DNA of 64,000 nucleotides. Source: JABMQB01 sp963677475 (GTDB lineage: Bacteria > Bacteroidota > Bacteroidia > Bacteroidales > Prolixibacteraceae). The stretch covers positions 62,001 to 126,000 of the forward strand of contig CAXXQD010000016.1 of assembly GCA_963677475.2 (NCBI GenBank), in the 5' to 3' direction. The notes beneath the pieces are model-generated. The model ran no database searches, was not told where the DNA came from, and saw only the letters and a list, made by a program, of their open reading frames with translations. This document shows positions 27,294-36,624 of the stretch, in pieces. The translations under genes were made by a program, and so were the position numbers. Every line of letters starts with the position of its first letter. Position 1 is the stretch's first letter.

Positions 27294-30200
27294 TTAAAAT
27301 TTAATGGAATACGGTACTTTTTTCAAATTTTCTTTTTTGATCTTTTGCGGTACGAGATAAAAAGAATAGGTGTAGTTTTTTGCAGGAATACGATATTGTT
27401 CCAAAGCCCTGCCAACCGGCGACCAGGAATCATTTCCTCCAACACCCATCTGTATCAAGTCAATATTTAAGGTAATAAATCCAGCTTCTTGCAATTCATT
27501 GGTATGTTTTGCTTGGTCGATGTTTTGCTTGGTATATGGCCAGGCATTCATTGATAATAAACTGTCGGCAACAACCAACATTCCTTCATTTTCGCCGTTT
27601 TTAAGAAACATCCATCGCACGTCGGTACGGTTTGCATTTTCCTGAGGCAAAATGTAAGGTTCCATAAACTCATCAATTGCTTGCGAATAAACAGCCACAT
27701 CGAAACCTTCTCGCCTGTCGATATAATTTTCCAACAATCCACGCCCATACCAGGTAATGCTGCGATAATCGTCTTTTATTCCGCAAGTCATACCAACTTT
27801 TGGAATATCCGGCAAATCAGAATCAGCATCTAAAGAATAATCCACTTTTAAAACACCGTTTCCATTTATGTGATAGATCACTTCAACCTTAGCTTTATCT
27901 TTTAGGTATGAATAAGAGCTTTTCACCTGCACCATAGTTTCCGAAATTTTTTGCACCTCCATATCGGTCAGGACAAATTCTGCATCATACCATTGTTGAA
28001 TCCCTGATTCCTTTTTCCAACACCGATCATCGTTATCGGTTAAAGGCCTTGAAAATGATGGCAGTAAAGGGCTAAATATCTGTTCGGTCCCTTTTAGTTT
28101 ATAGGAGGCTAAAGCACCATTGCTTTTATTGAATTCCAACATAAAACCTTTACCCTGAATAAGAATTTCGAGGTTGTTAGGCATTATATCCAATTCATTG
28201 GATTTAGCACCACGTAATTTTTTAGTAGGAAGAGAACTTAATGAAAATTGGTTCGATGCTATTTCAAAACCTTTTGGTGCCCATTGTGTAGGCTCTTTCA
28301 GGCAGAATTTAATGTTTGCAAAATATTCGTTCTCATTTTTAATTTTTGGCAAATATTGGCGAATATCGAGAAGAGTATCTTTTCCCGCTTCCAGTTGTAA
28401 ATCCGGAAGTTTTACCGATGAAATTTCGTAGCCATTTTCAAGAACGGTTAAGAAAATATCGTATCCCGACAAAGATTTTGATGCATGCCTGTTAATAATT
28501 TTAATGGTTGATCCATCTTGTAATTCACTCCAAACAGGTTGATAAATCCGTTTGCATTCGTACATTGCTGCTTTTGGCCTTCCATCGGCAGCAACTATTC
28601 CATTGATACAAAAATTACTATCGTGCAACTTCTCACCGAAATCACCACCATAAGCATAATATTCTACTCCGGAGGAATCGGTTTTAAGCAATCCCTGGTC
28701 TTTGTAATCCCAAATGCACCCACCAATAATCCTTGGTTCAGAGCGGAACAAATCCCATAATTCTTTCATATTGCCGGTTGAGTTGCCCATCGAATGCGCA
28801 TATTCCACAAAGATAATTGGACGCTTATCCCCGGGATGGTCAACCATTTGCTTTATGAACTCCATGGATGGATAAAAGCGGCTCACCATATCTACATAAT
28901 ACTGGTCAACCGGATTTGGCAATCGTCCGGTGTTTGGCAAAGCCGATAAATCAAGGTATCCTTCCTCATTTGGATCGCCTTGAGCAGGTTCATAATGAAT
29001 TGGGCGCGTACGGTCAAAATCGCGGGTCCAGGCAGCCATAGCAGCATGGTTTGGTCCGCTACCAGCCTCATTCCCTAAACTCCAAATAATGATGGAAGGA
29101 TGGTTTTTGTCGCGGTAAACCATTCGGGTCATACGTTCCAAATGCGCGTATGCCCAACTTGGGTCGTTGCTCAACTTCCCACCAATTCCATGGGTTTCAA
29201 GGTTTGCTTCGTCCATCACCAAAATTCCATATTCATCGCACAAATCGTAAAAATATGGATCGTTCGGGTAATGTGAAGTTCGGATGCAGTTGAAATTGAA
29301 GCGTTTGATTTGTTCCACATCTTTTCGAATGTCCTCGCGCGATAAGGCTTTTCCTTTTATTGGATCATGATCATGGCGGTTTACCCCATAGATATAAGTA
29401 ACTTTCCCGTTTATCAACAGTTTGCTATCGTCTTTCGAAAATTCGATGCTCCTAAAGCCGACCTTGCAGCTTTTTACTTCCTGAATTTCACCAGAACTAT
29501 TTTCCAACGAAATTACAAGGGTGTATAAATTAGGCTCTTCGTCACTCCATTTTTTTGGATTTTCAATTTTTGCCTCCAAAATTCCGAATATGACATTATC
29601 CAAACGCGGATAACTTTCATTGATAAGTTCATCGGCATCGATTGTTAAACCATCTTCAATAACCGGTTTTCCCAACTCATCATATAACTGTGATTTCACC
29701 ACATAACCAGTTACACTATCGCCTGTAAGGTTTTCAATTCGCGGACGAATGCTCAAAACAGCATCTTTATAATCTTTGTTGAGTTTAGCTTTCCAATGAA
29801 AATCGGCAATCCTTAGTTTTGGTTCAGCCAATAGCATAACTTCACGGTGAATCCCACTCATTCGCCAATGGTCCTGATCCTGAAGATAGGATGCATCGCT
29901 CCAACGGATTACCTGAACCGAAAGCAAATTTTCCCCATTTTGCAAATAAGGTGTAACATTAAATTCGGAAGGCAAACAACCATCTTCGCCATAGCCCAGG
30001 AATTTGCCATTCACCCACACTTTAAAAGCCGAATTAACACCCCCAAAATGAAGGGTTATGTTCATGTCAGCCCAATTCTTGGGCACAGTGAATGAACGCT
30101 GATAAGAACCTACAGGGTTATAATCGCGAGGAACATAAGGAGGGTTTACCGGACGAAAAGGATAAACCGCACTTTTGTAAATCGGAATATCGTAGCCTTT

Positions 30201-30560
30201 CATTTCCCAGTTTGAAGGAACTTCTATTTTGTCCCAACCGGAAACTTTGGATTTGTAAAAATCTTTTGGGGCATCATCGGGTTTCATTACAAAATTAAAA
30301 TCCCATTCGCCATTCAGCATTTTTATCCGCGTAGTATTTTCCCGATCACAAGTTAATGCATCTTCAATGTTCTCAAAAGAATAGGCTGTTGCCCTTGCAG
30401 CATCACGATTAATGCTGCAGACCAAAGGATCTTCCCACGGCTCGGTTGCATAAACCTGAGGTTTTGGCGGGATGCCGGCCTTTTCGCCGGTAACCGTTTG
30501 TGCAGCCAAAAATGACGAACTAAAAACTAAAACAATAAGAACGAGTAATTTAAAATTCAT
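27294..30560 (-). CDS. GH2 beta-galactosidase (LacZ/EbgA-like), exported
   Basis: About 1088 residues with the five-domain LacZ architecture. A signal peptide ends FLAAQ. A sugar-binding jelly roll (YQRSFTVPKNW) is followed by an Ig-like domain and a TIM barrel. The putative acid/base is E498 (SLGNEAGSGP) and the nucleophile E586 (FVEYAHSMGN). A beta-galactosidase small-chain domain covers the last 280 residues. I take the ATG at 30560 as the start; the longer frame begins with TTG two codons earlier. The product probably acts in the periplasm on beta-galactosides of pectic side chains. It lies between rhaT (7 bp from its stop) and the GH106 gene, in one transcription unit. Confidence 0.92.
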   Translation of the reverse strand: MNFKLLVLIVLVFSSSFLAAQTVTGEKAGIPPKPQVYATEPWEDPLVCSINRDAARATAYSFENIEDALTCDRENTTRIKMLNGEWDFNFVMKPDDAPKDFYKSKVSGWDKIEVPSNWEMKGYDIPIYKSAVYPFRPVNPPYVPRDYNPVGSYQRSFTVPKNWADMNITLHFGGVNSAFKVWVNGKFLGYGEDGCLPSEFNVTPYLQNGENLLSVQVIRWSDASYLQDQDHWRMSGIHREVMLLAEPKLRIADFHWKAKLNKDYKDAVLSIRPRIENLTGDSVTGYVVKSQLYDELGKPVIEDGLTIDADELINESYPRLDNVIFGILEAKIENPKKWSDEEPNLYTLVISLENSSGEIQEVKSCKVGFRSIEFSKDDSKLLINGKVTYIYGVNRHDHDPIKGKALSREDIRKDVEQIKRFNFNCIRTSHYPNDPYFYDLCDEYGILVMDEANLETHGIGGKLSNDPSWAYAHLERMTRMVYRDKNHPSIIIWSLGNEAGSGPNHAAMAAWTRDFDRTRPIHYEPAQGDPNEEGYLDLSALPNTGRLPNPVDQYYVDMVSRFYPSMEFIKQMVDHPGDKRPIIFVEYAHSMGNSTGNMKELWDLFRSEPRIIGGCIWDYKDQGLLKTDSSGVEYYAYGGDFGEKLHDSNFCINGIVAADGRPKAAMYECKRIYQPVWSELQDGSTIKIINRHASKSLSGYDIFLTVLENGYEISSVKLPDLQLEAGKDTLLDIRQYLPKIKNENEYFANIKFCLKEPTQWAPKGFEIASNQFSLSSLPTKKLRGAKSNELDIMPNNLEILIQGKGFMLEFNKSNGALASYKLKGTEQIFSPLLPSFSRPLTDNDDRCWKKESGIQQWYDAEFVLTDMEVQKISETMVQVKSSYSYLKDKAKVEVIYHINGNGVLKVDYSLDADSDLPDIPKVGMTCGIKDDYRSITWYGRGLLENYIDRREGFDVAVYSQAIDEFMEPYILPQENANRTDVRWMFLKNGENEGMLVVADSLLSMNAWPYTKQNIDQAKHTNELQEAGFITLNIDLIQMGVGGNDSWSPVGRALEQYRIPAKNYTYSFYLVPQKIKKENLKKVPYSIKF

Positions 30561-30573
30561 TTTCAATATAATT

Positions 30574-31620
30574 TTAACCCAAGGTACTTCCGTAAGAAAT
30601 AATTACAAATGACATCACCAGCACAGCAAGTGCGACCACCAATAACCGGAATGTTTTTTTAGATACATTCTTCCATTCTTTTAAAATAACCCCGACTATA
30701 TAACTAAAAAATATCAGCATTGACATGTGCAAAACCCAGCTCACAAACTGAAATTTTCCCATCTTAACATGTGCCATTCCATAAAAAAAGAATTGTCCGA
30801 ACCATAGCATTCCTGACAAAGAAGACCACAATAAATTTTTGATCTGACCTCTCGTTTTTAAACCTGATTTACGGGTAAATTCTTTTAATGTTTTTTGTCG
30901 GATGCCCAACACCATGAACCAAACAAAGTTTACTACGAAACAACCCGCCGTTGAAACAATGTATTTGGCATTTCCTTCAAATTGTCCGGCGCCTTTCTCA
31001 GCAGCCATATCAGAAATTGGTTGCCCATGTTCCAACGAAATATTAAATACGGCAGAAAGCACTCCGGCAATCAATACCAAAATCAGTCCAATTTTCATAT
31101 TGAAATTTAAATTCTTTCCTTCCAATGCCAACAGGTCTTTTTCTTTAAGGAACCCTGCCCAGCCACTAAGTCCAACACCAATAACCGCCATGACCATGCC
31201 AAATAAAACAACCATTCCACCTGGAGCAGTGAAATATTCAATTAATCCGCCATACACCAGAAGCGGAACAACCGTTCCAAGCACAGCAGATATTCCAATG
31301 GCAATTGTATAAGTTAGCGAATACCCAATATGTTTAATCGACAAGCCGAATGACATTCCGCCAAAACCATAAACTGCTCCAAGCAAAAATGCGCCCCATA
31401 ATACATCTTTAGGTGAATGAAGCAGGATTTCGAAAAAATGAGGTACGGTGATCCATCCAATCAAAATTGGCATGACAATCCATGCAATAAATGATTGAAC
31501 TAACCAGTATGATCCCCACGACCATTTTTTTACTTTCTGAAAAGGCACATAACACGTAGAAGCAGATATGCCGCCAATGGCGTGTAATCCTGTACCGATT
31601 ATTGGATTTGGTGTTATCAT
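30574..31620 (-). CDS. rhaT: L-rhamnose/H+ symporter RhaT
   Basis: A 348-residue inner-membrane carrier with ten hydrophobic segments, matching RhaT over its length: NPIIGTGLHAIGGISASTCY at the N-terminus, PFQKVKKWSWGSYW, then GAVYGFGGMSFGLS, HIGYSLTYTIAIG, and LWFGQFFFYGMAHVKMG near the end. RhaT imports L-rhamnose with a proton. Together with rhaM just upstream it marks the locus as rhamnose-consuming. The 76-bp gap to rhaM contains imperfect short repeats and no promoter I can recognise. Confidence 0.93.
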   Translation of the reverse strand: MITPNPIIGTGLHAIGGISASTCYVPFQKVKKWSWGSYWLVQSFIAWIVMPILIGWITVPHFFEILLHSPKDVLWGAFLLGAVYGFGGMSFGLSIKHIGYSLTYTIAIGISAVLGTVVPLLVYGGLIEYFTAPGGMVVLFGMVMAVIGVGLSGWAGFLKEKDLLALEGKNLNFNMKIGLILVLIAGVLSAVFNISLEHGQPISDMAAEKGAGQFEGNAKYIVSTAGCFVVNFVWFMVLGIRQKTLKEFTRKSGLKTRGQIKNLLWSSLSGMLWFGQFFFYGMAHVKMGKFQFVSWVLHMSMLIFFSYIVGVILKEWKNVSKKTFRLLVVALAVLVMSFVIISYGSTLG

Positions 31621-31639
31621 AGTTAAGAATTGAGTTGTT

Positions 31640-31696
31640 AGTTACGAGTTACTAGCTATTAGCTTCTAGCTGCGAGAAGCGAGTTAATCAAATAAG
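31640..31696. repeat. Low-complexity hairpin-forming spacer between rhaM and rhaT
   Basis: The spacer is built of near-repeats of GTTA-, GAGTTA- and AGCT-type words. GCTTCT at 31662-31667 and AGAAGC at 31675-31680 can form a 6-bp stem around a 7-base loop. There is no T-run on either side, so it is not a convincing terminator. Confidence 0.35.
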
Positions 31697-32020
31697 TTAT
31701 TCCAAATGAAAAATTTCTTCCATATCTGCCCAAAATTCATCAGGCCCTGCAGTTTCTATAGGCTGCATTAGAGGTTTTACAACATCCCACCATTGTTGGG
31801 TTTCTTCGTGGGCGGCCATCTTTTCCATATCCGAAACAAAATCGTTCCCTGTGTATTCAAAATAAGCAAATAGCGTGTTATCTTTTTTATAAATTGAATA
31901 ATTGGAAAGATTACATTCTTTTATTTTTGATAAAACCCCCGGCCATACAGATTTGTGCTGTTTAACGTACTCATCAGCACATTCGGGTTTTAAGAATATG
32001 GTTTGTCCGAATCGTTTCAT
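31697..32020 (-). CDS. rhaM: L-rhamnose mutarotase RhaM
   Basis: A 107-residue cytoplasmic protein of the RhaM family, which interconverts alpha and beta anomers of L-rhamnose. Family residues are present: the Tyr-x3-His segment in EYVKQHKSVWP, NYSIYKKDNTLFAYFEY, the WW pair in TQQWWDVV, and the terminal ADMEEIFHLE. Length is typical. It ends 76 bp before rhaT and starts 1 bp after the stop of a UroD-like gene, so it is cotranscribed with both. Confidence 0.93.
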   Translation of the reverse strand: MKRFGQTIFLKPECADEYVKQHKSVWPGVLSKIKECNLSNYSIYKKDNTLFAYFEYTGNDFVSDMEKMAAHEETQQWWDVVKPLMQPIETAGPDEFWADMEEIFHLE

Positions 32021-32021
32021 A

Positions 32022-33062
32022 TTAGTTGTTGTTGTTCAAGGTTTTAAATAATGCTTCAATATTGGCAGGAGGAATATCAGGCAAAACCGCCTCATGGCTA
32101 GGGGATACAATCAACCCGGTCGGGAATATTTTTTTAACCTCTTTCACCCTTTTGGAAACATCTTCAGGCTTTCCATTTACCAAAAGATATTGTGCATCTA
32201 TCCCACCACAAAATGCCGTTTTACCACCGAAATGTTGTTTAACGTTTTCAACGCTCATATCGGTTGCCAAAGCCTGAATAGGATGAATAATATCTGCTCC
32301 AACATCGCTTAAATCCTTAATGATAGGAAAAATAGAACCACACGAATGGTGCATAACTTTCAGCCCATAACTTTTTGCCTGATCAATCAATTGTTTTGTT
32401 CCGGGAAGCACATACTGCCTTATTAATTCGGGATCGAGCATCAAGCCGGTCTGGCTGCCGAAATCATTCCCAATCAACACAGCGTCAAGGTTTCCTTTTG
32501 TTGCTTCGTAAAACAATTCATTTGCCTTCAAATAAAATTTTGTAATCCGATCAATCACTGCCTGAAACATATCCGGGTTCATCAGCATGGTCATCAGTGC
32601 ATGTTCCATCCCAAATGCAGAACAGGCGTCTTGAAAATGTGCACTCCACATAATCCCCATGCGCGCATAATCCTTGTTAATAGCAGCAGCCCTTCGTTTC
32701 GACTCTTCCGTATCCAAATATTTTTCAGGATCGGGCCACAGGAATTTATCCACATCAACAGGATTCTCATAATCTTCAAAAAAGCCGGGGGCTGTTAAAG
32801 TGCGCTCATCGGGAGTATCCAAATGCTCGACTTTTGCGAAATCAAATGCACAAGCAATATGATTTGACGGGGCATAATTGTATGGAACCTCGATGGGATA
32901 AATATCATCATCAATAACCAATTTTAATTCGTCCATAGAATTTACCCCAAAATACCTCTTTAATTCAGGTTCGGCTGAAGGGACCGGGAGCCCCAGCCAT
33001 GATGCTGGCCGATCAACCGGGGCATTGGAAATTGTTGCTAAAAAACGATCAATATGTTTCAT
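32022..33062 (-). CDS. UroD-superfamily protein (uroporphyrinogen decarboxylase-like), H-x-C type
   Basis: A 346-residue TIM-barrel protein of the UroD/MtaA superfamily. It lacks the N-terminal substrate Arg/Asp motifs of true HemE and carries H239-S-C241-G (MHHSCGSIF) plus C near residue 284 (TAFCGGID), the His-Cys...Cys zinc arrangement of methyl-cobamide:CoM methyltransferases such as MtbA. DFGSQTGLMLDP and IHPIQALATDMS are other barrel landmarks. No corrinoid protein or heme gene is nearby, so neither heme synthesis nor standard methanogen-type methyl transfer is likely. Position directly before rhaM points to a role in sugar metabolism, unknown at present. It is one of four relatives in this window. 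Confidence 0.85.
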   Translation of the reverse strand: MKHIDRFLATISNAPVDRPASWLGLPVPSAEPELKRYFGVNSMDELKLVIDDDIYPIEVPYNYAPSNHIACAFDFAKVEHLDTPDERTLTAPGFFEDYENPVDVDKFLWPDPEKYLDTEESKRRAAAINKDYARMGIMWSAHFQDACSAFGMEHALMTMLMNPDMFQAVIDRITKFYLKANELFYEATKGNLDAVLIGNDFGSQTGLMLDPELIRQYVLPGTKQLIDQAKSYGLKVMHHSCGSIFPIIKDLSDVGADIIHPIQALATDMSVENVKQHFGGKTAFCGGIDAQYLLVNGKPEDVSKRVKEVKKIFPTGLIVSPSHEAVLPDIPPANIEALFKTLNNNN

Positions 33063-33100
33063 CTATATTTATTTAGAATCAAGATAAAAGAAATAAGACT

Positions 33101-33163
33101 CAAGTATCAAGTATCAAGTATCAAGTATCAAGTATCAAGTATCAAGTATCAAGTATCAAGTAT
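33101..33163. repeat. Tandem repeat of a 7-bp unit (nine copies)
   Basis: Nine perfect copies of CAAGTAT run without interruption, followed by the degenerate CAAGTCA at 33164-33170 and then CAAGATC and CAAGACT. It lies in the 205-bp gap between the SSS symporter stop and the UroD-like start, with nothing else recognisable there. Copy number is expected to vary by slippage. Confidence 0.95.
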
Positions 33164-33267
33164 CAAGTCACAAGATCCAAGACTCAAGAAAAAATCTATT
33201 TTATTGAGTTTAATCCTAATTTTTTATGCCAAAGTTCTTCTATCATTATATTATTTTGTTACTACTA

Positions 33268-34851
33268 TTAATGTCCGTTAAAAAGGATATACATTCCGAT
33301 CATTACCACAATTAATGCAATCCATACAATCCAAACTTTACGGTCTGGTTTTGTAAGCTTTCCAAATATAATTGCTTCTTTCTGCTCTTGTTTTGAATTT
33401 TTATCGGTTACAACAACAAGCCATGTTAATACAGCCAGAATTACAAAGATAAAAAATGACAGGAGTAAAAAATGCGGCCAATAAGCCCATTCCGGAATAA
33501 TGAACAAATAGGTAATCCCGGTTCCCAAGCTAAAAATTGTTCCGAAAAACAAAGCAAAGTTTGCAGCCCTTGTGGTTGTCCTTTTCCAGAGTACGCCAAA
33601 TAAGAATACAACCGACATTGGTGGAGCTATAAACCCTAATACTGCCTGGAAAACGTCAAATAAGTTTAATCCTTTGATGCTGTCGATTGCCAATGTCAAT
33701 AAAATAGCAATGATTGCCCCGACAAAAGTTACAATCCTTCCTACGCTAACAATTTGTTTTTGGCTGGCATCTGGTCGGAATTTTTTCACATAAATATCCA
33801 TTGTGAATACCGTGCTCAAAGAGTTTAAGGCAGAATCAATGGTACTAACCAAAGCGGCAATTAATACAGCCATTACCAGTCCGGTCATTCCGGCAGGGAA
33901 TAAGCGTGTAACCATAGTCATATAAGCTTCATCCGGATTATCCAGGTTTGGGAAAAGGATAAAACAAACTATTCCGGGAATAATAAACAGGGCAACATCC
34001 AATATCTTCAACCATCCGGTAAGGTTAGCTCCCATTTGCCCTTGCTTCAGGTTTTTTGCCCCTAAAACCGACTGCACCATTGATTGGTCGGTACACCAAA
34101 ACCATACTCCCATTATTGGATATCCCAAAACGATTGCCAACCAAGGGTAATTAGGATCACCCATTGGGCGCAGCAGGTTCCAATAATCAGAAGGCGTATT
34201 CTCATACACTGCCATAATACCACCAGCTTTATTCACTCCAACTATCGTTAAAATTAGAGATACTGCTATTAAAAGCAACATCTGAAAAACATTGGTGTAT
34301 GCAATGGCTTTTAAACCTCCTGCAATGGTAAAAAATGCGGCTATCAGTACCAAAACAATTACCGAAAGCCATAAAGGCAGGTTTAGGATTTGCCCAACCA
34401 ATATACCTCCGGCAAACAAAGTTAATGCAAGCCATGAAATCAAAATGGTCAAGATAGAATACCAAGCCAAAATATTTCGGGTTGATTGACCAAAACGTTT
34501 GCCCATAAATTCGGGAAGTGTAAGAACTTTTGCTCCAAGGTAACGTGGCGCAAATACAACAGCTAACAGGAAAATAAATGGAAATGCATACCAGGCAAAG
34601 TTACCTGCAACAATTCCGGTTGTGTACCCAATACTTGCAGAAGCAATTAACATTGAAGGCCCCACATTGGTTCCCCACATGGTTAATCCGATGCTTGACC
34701 ATCCGAGCGAGTTTCCGGCGAGGAACAAATTTTCGTCTTTTCCCCTTGATTTCACGAAGCTAACCCAATAGCCAATTCCAATTAATACAAGTAAATAGAT
34801 ACCAACCACGACAAAATCGATTGGCTTCAATAGTTCATAAATATTTTCCAT
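33268..34851 (-). CDS. Sodium:solute symporter (SSS family), sugar-transporter type
   Basis: A 527-residue inner-membrane carrier with about 14 transmembrane segments. SSS landmarks are GRGKDENLFLAGNSLGW in the first loop (as SRGKDENLFLAG), TMWGTNVGPSM, GGLKAIAYTNVFQ and ALVSTIDSALNSLSTVFTMD. The family drives import of sugars, amino acids or organic acids with sodium; its closest look is to SGLT-type sugar carriers of Bacteroidota. Downstream lies the 7-bp tandem repeat and upstream, 28 bp away, the TIM-barrel gene. It likely imports the compound handled by the neighbouring cytoplasmic enzymes. Confidence 0.92.
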   Translation of the reverse strand: MENIYELLKPIDFVVVGIYLLVLIGIGYWVSFVKSRGKDENLFLAGNSLGWSSIGLTMWGTNVGPSMLIASASIGYTTGIVAGNFAWYAFPFIFLLAVVFAPRYLGAKVLTLPEFMGKRFGQSTRNILAWYSILTILISWLALTLFAGGILVGQILNLPLWLSVIVLVLIAAFFTIAGGLKAIAYTNVFQMLLLIAVSLILTIVGVNKAGGIMAVYENTPSDYWNLLRPMGDPNYPWLAIVLGYPIMGVWFWCTDQSMVQSVLGAKNLKQGQMGANLTGWLKILDVALFIIPGIVCFILFPNLDNPDEAYMTMVTRLFPAGMTGLVMAVLIAALVSTIDSALNSLSTVFTMDIYVKKFRPDASQKQIVSVGRIVTFVGAIIAILLTLAIDSIKGLNLFDVFQAVLGFIAPPMSVVFLFGVLWKRTTTRAANFALFFGTIFSLGTGITYLFIIPEWAYWPHFLLLSFFIFVILAVLTWLVVVTDKNSKQEQKEAIIFGKLTKPDRKVWIVWIALIVVMIGMYILFNGH

Positions 34852-34879
34852 AGTTAGGTTTTCTTTTTAGTCTTATTTT

Positions 34880-35758
34880 TTAGTGTTTAATTCGTTTTTT
34901 AGCTTCTTCCCAACATTCCTTTGCAATTTGAGTGTATAACAATGCTTGTTGCCAGCGGTCACCTTCTTCAACAAGTTCGCCCAATTCATTTTTGATTAAG
35001 CGGGCATAAAATATATCCGATTGAAGCAATTCAACCGTAAAACACAAATAATCCCCCGGGCCTGCTGATTTCAAAAAACCGGCAAAAGCCCGTGTCCACA
35101 TTTCCCTGAAATGATCGACATATACCTGGTTTTTCCCATCTGCAATATCCACCTGAATACTTCCGGGATTGCCAATCCGGGCGTGCACAAAACGTACCCG
35201 ATCAAATATTGGGGAAATAAATTCCCATTTATTTTCAATTCCGCCATAAACCATTTCCTGTCCGGTGTAATAATGCGAAAAATCACCGTTAAACCGGATT
35301 TCAGGAAAACGTTTGGTCATTTCAACTGTTCGCTGCATATCCTGCGTTATGGTTGAACGGTGCGTTTCAATATACAAAGGGAAATCATACGATTCCGACA
35401 TTGAAATAATATACGAAAGCAAATCGTCTATTTCCTGATCGCTTTCCATTCCCCATCCCACATGCAAAGTAGCGCAATTATAGTTTTCTGCTTTCCATTT
35501 TGGAACAAGCTCATCCAGCTCCCCGACTTTATTTATGCGGGCATGAGCCGTTAATTCGAGTTCCAAATCACTGCAAAGTTTTGGATCTCCATCCTGCACC
35601 CCACTGTAACCTGCACTTTTAATTGCCTTATGTTTTTCTTCCAAATCCCCCTTCGGACCGGATGAAAATACAGGAAGATCGTTGCAATTTCCGATATTTA
35701 TATCCAATCTAAGGTAAGGGGGATTTTTTGTTCCATCGTTGGTATTTTTAATCATCAT
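34880..35758 (-). CDS. Xylose isomerase-like TIM barrel protein (sugar isomerase/epimerase family)
   Basis: A 292-residue cytoplasmic protein with the TIM-barrel pattern of sugar phosphate isomerases/epimerases and AP endonuclease IV relatives. Likely metal ligands lie at strand ends: PLYIETHRST (Glu and His), FNGDFSHYY (Asp and His), VRFVHARIG (His) and FTVELL (Glu). Substrate is unknown. The gene lies between the SSS carrier and the PhyH gene with gaps of 28 and 24 bp, so all three probably act on one compound. Confidence 0.8.
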   Translation of the reverse strand: MMIKNTNDGTKNPPYLRLDINIGNCNDLPVFSSGPKGDLEEKHKAIKSAGYSGVQDGDPKLCSDLELELTAHARINKVGELDELVPKWKAENYNCATLHVGWGMESDQEIDDLLSYIISMSESYDFPLYIETHRSTITQDMQRTVEMTKRFPEIRFNGDFSHYYTGQEMVYGGIENKWEFISPIFDRVRFVHARIGNPGSIQVDIADGKNQVYVDHFREMWTRAFAGFLKSAGPGDYLCFTVELLQSDIFYARLIKNELGELVEEGDRWQQALLYTQIAKECWEEAKKRIKH

Positions 35759-35782
35759 TTATTCCTTTGATTTCAATACCAA

Positions 35783-36535
35783 TTATTTTTTCAATTCACC
35801 ATTAACCACAAAAGGCTCGGCAAGGTAAAGTGGCTTGCCTCCTTCAATAGTAATCGGCTCCACAGAGTACTGCATTAATAATACTCGTCGCGACTTGTTT
35901 GTATTGTTCGAACCACTTCGGTGGAAACAAACGCTTGAAAACAGCGCGATATCTCCTTTTTTACAAATTGCCGGTATTCCCGGATTGTCGCCAAAATACC
36001 CCACTTTATCGTTCGTCCCTTCTTCAAGGGTGTGATCGATACGTGTTGTGGTGCCGGCTTCGCTGTAGGGCAATAAATATACTGTACCGTTTTCTTCGGT
36101 CACATCATCGAGGGGCATCCAGCATGACAGGTAAGGCTTATGATCGAACGATAAATACCCGGAATCCTGGTGCCAGGAGAATTTCATTCCTTTATCGGCA
36201 GCTTTTACCACAAATTGCTCTAAAAACAGATAAACATTATCGCCCAAAATGCTTCGTGTGATTGTTTCCATTTCTTTCCCGAACAGAAGCTCCTGCATGG
36301 GCTGGCTATCCTTATTTTTCATCGCTATAAAATAACGCTTGCCCTTGTGGTTTATTTCGTCCACTTCTACCCCTTTGGCATCCATTTCAGCATCTTTTTC
36401 CTTGATGAAACGTTCGCATTCATCCTGTATTTTACGGATCATTTCCTGCGAAATAACATTTCGAAGAATTACAAAACCATCACGTTCAAATTGTGCAATT
36501 TGTTCTTTTGAAATAATCGTACTCATTTTATTCAT
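35783..36535 (-). CDS. Phytanoyl-CoA dioxygenase (PhyH) family Fe(II)/2-oxoglutarate oxygenase
   Basis: A 250-residue double-stranded beta-helix protein. The iron ligands are visible as H122 and D124 (SWHQDSGY) and H205 (VCFHRSG); R216 (NKSRRVLL) is the probable 2-oxoglutarate anchor, so the active site looks intact. Members hydroxylate or demethylate diverse small molecules. In a sugar locus the substrate could be a modified monosaccharide, for example an O-methyl sugar, but this is inference. Neighbours are the TIM barrel (24 bp downstream) and a UroD-like gene (89 bp upstream). Start at 36535 gives MNKMSTII; the second Met would serve equally well. Confidence 0.88.
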   Translation of the reverse strand: MNKMSTIISKEQIAQFERDGFVILRNVISQEMIRKIQDECERFIKEKDAEMDAKGVEVDEINHKGKRYFIAMKNKDSQPMQELLFGKEMETITRSILGDNVYLFLEQFVVKAADKGMKFSWHQDSGYLSFDHKPYLSCWMPLDDVTEENGTVYLLPYSEAGTTTRIDHTLEEGTNDKVGYFGDNPGIPAICKKGDIALFSSVCFHRSGSNNTNKSRRVLLMQYSVEPITIEGGKPLYLAEPFVVNGELKK

Positions 36536-36624
36536 TTTAAGTTAAAAATATAAACTCTTAGAAATTTAAATTTTGGTACCTTAAAGTTTCTAATTGGTTT
36601 TTTAACTTAGAATCTGTTTAAATT

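Noticed and set aside
32022..33062. HemE (heme biosynthesis) assignment for the UroD-like genes
   Set aside because: The characteristic N-terminal substrate-binding motifs are absent, four copies would be excessive, and no other heme genes are near.
33101..33163. CRISPR array
   Set aside because: The unit is 7 bp with no spacers between copies, so this is a simple tandem repeat; no cas genes are visible.
33054..33281. Open frame through the CAAGTAT repeats (KYQVSSI-type peptide)
   Set aside because: The coding appearance comes only from the 7-bp repeat; the peptide is pure repeat and there is no conserved part.
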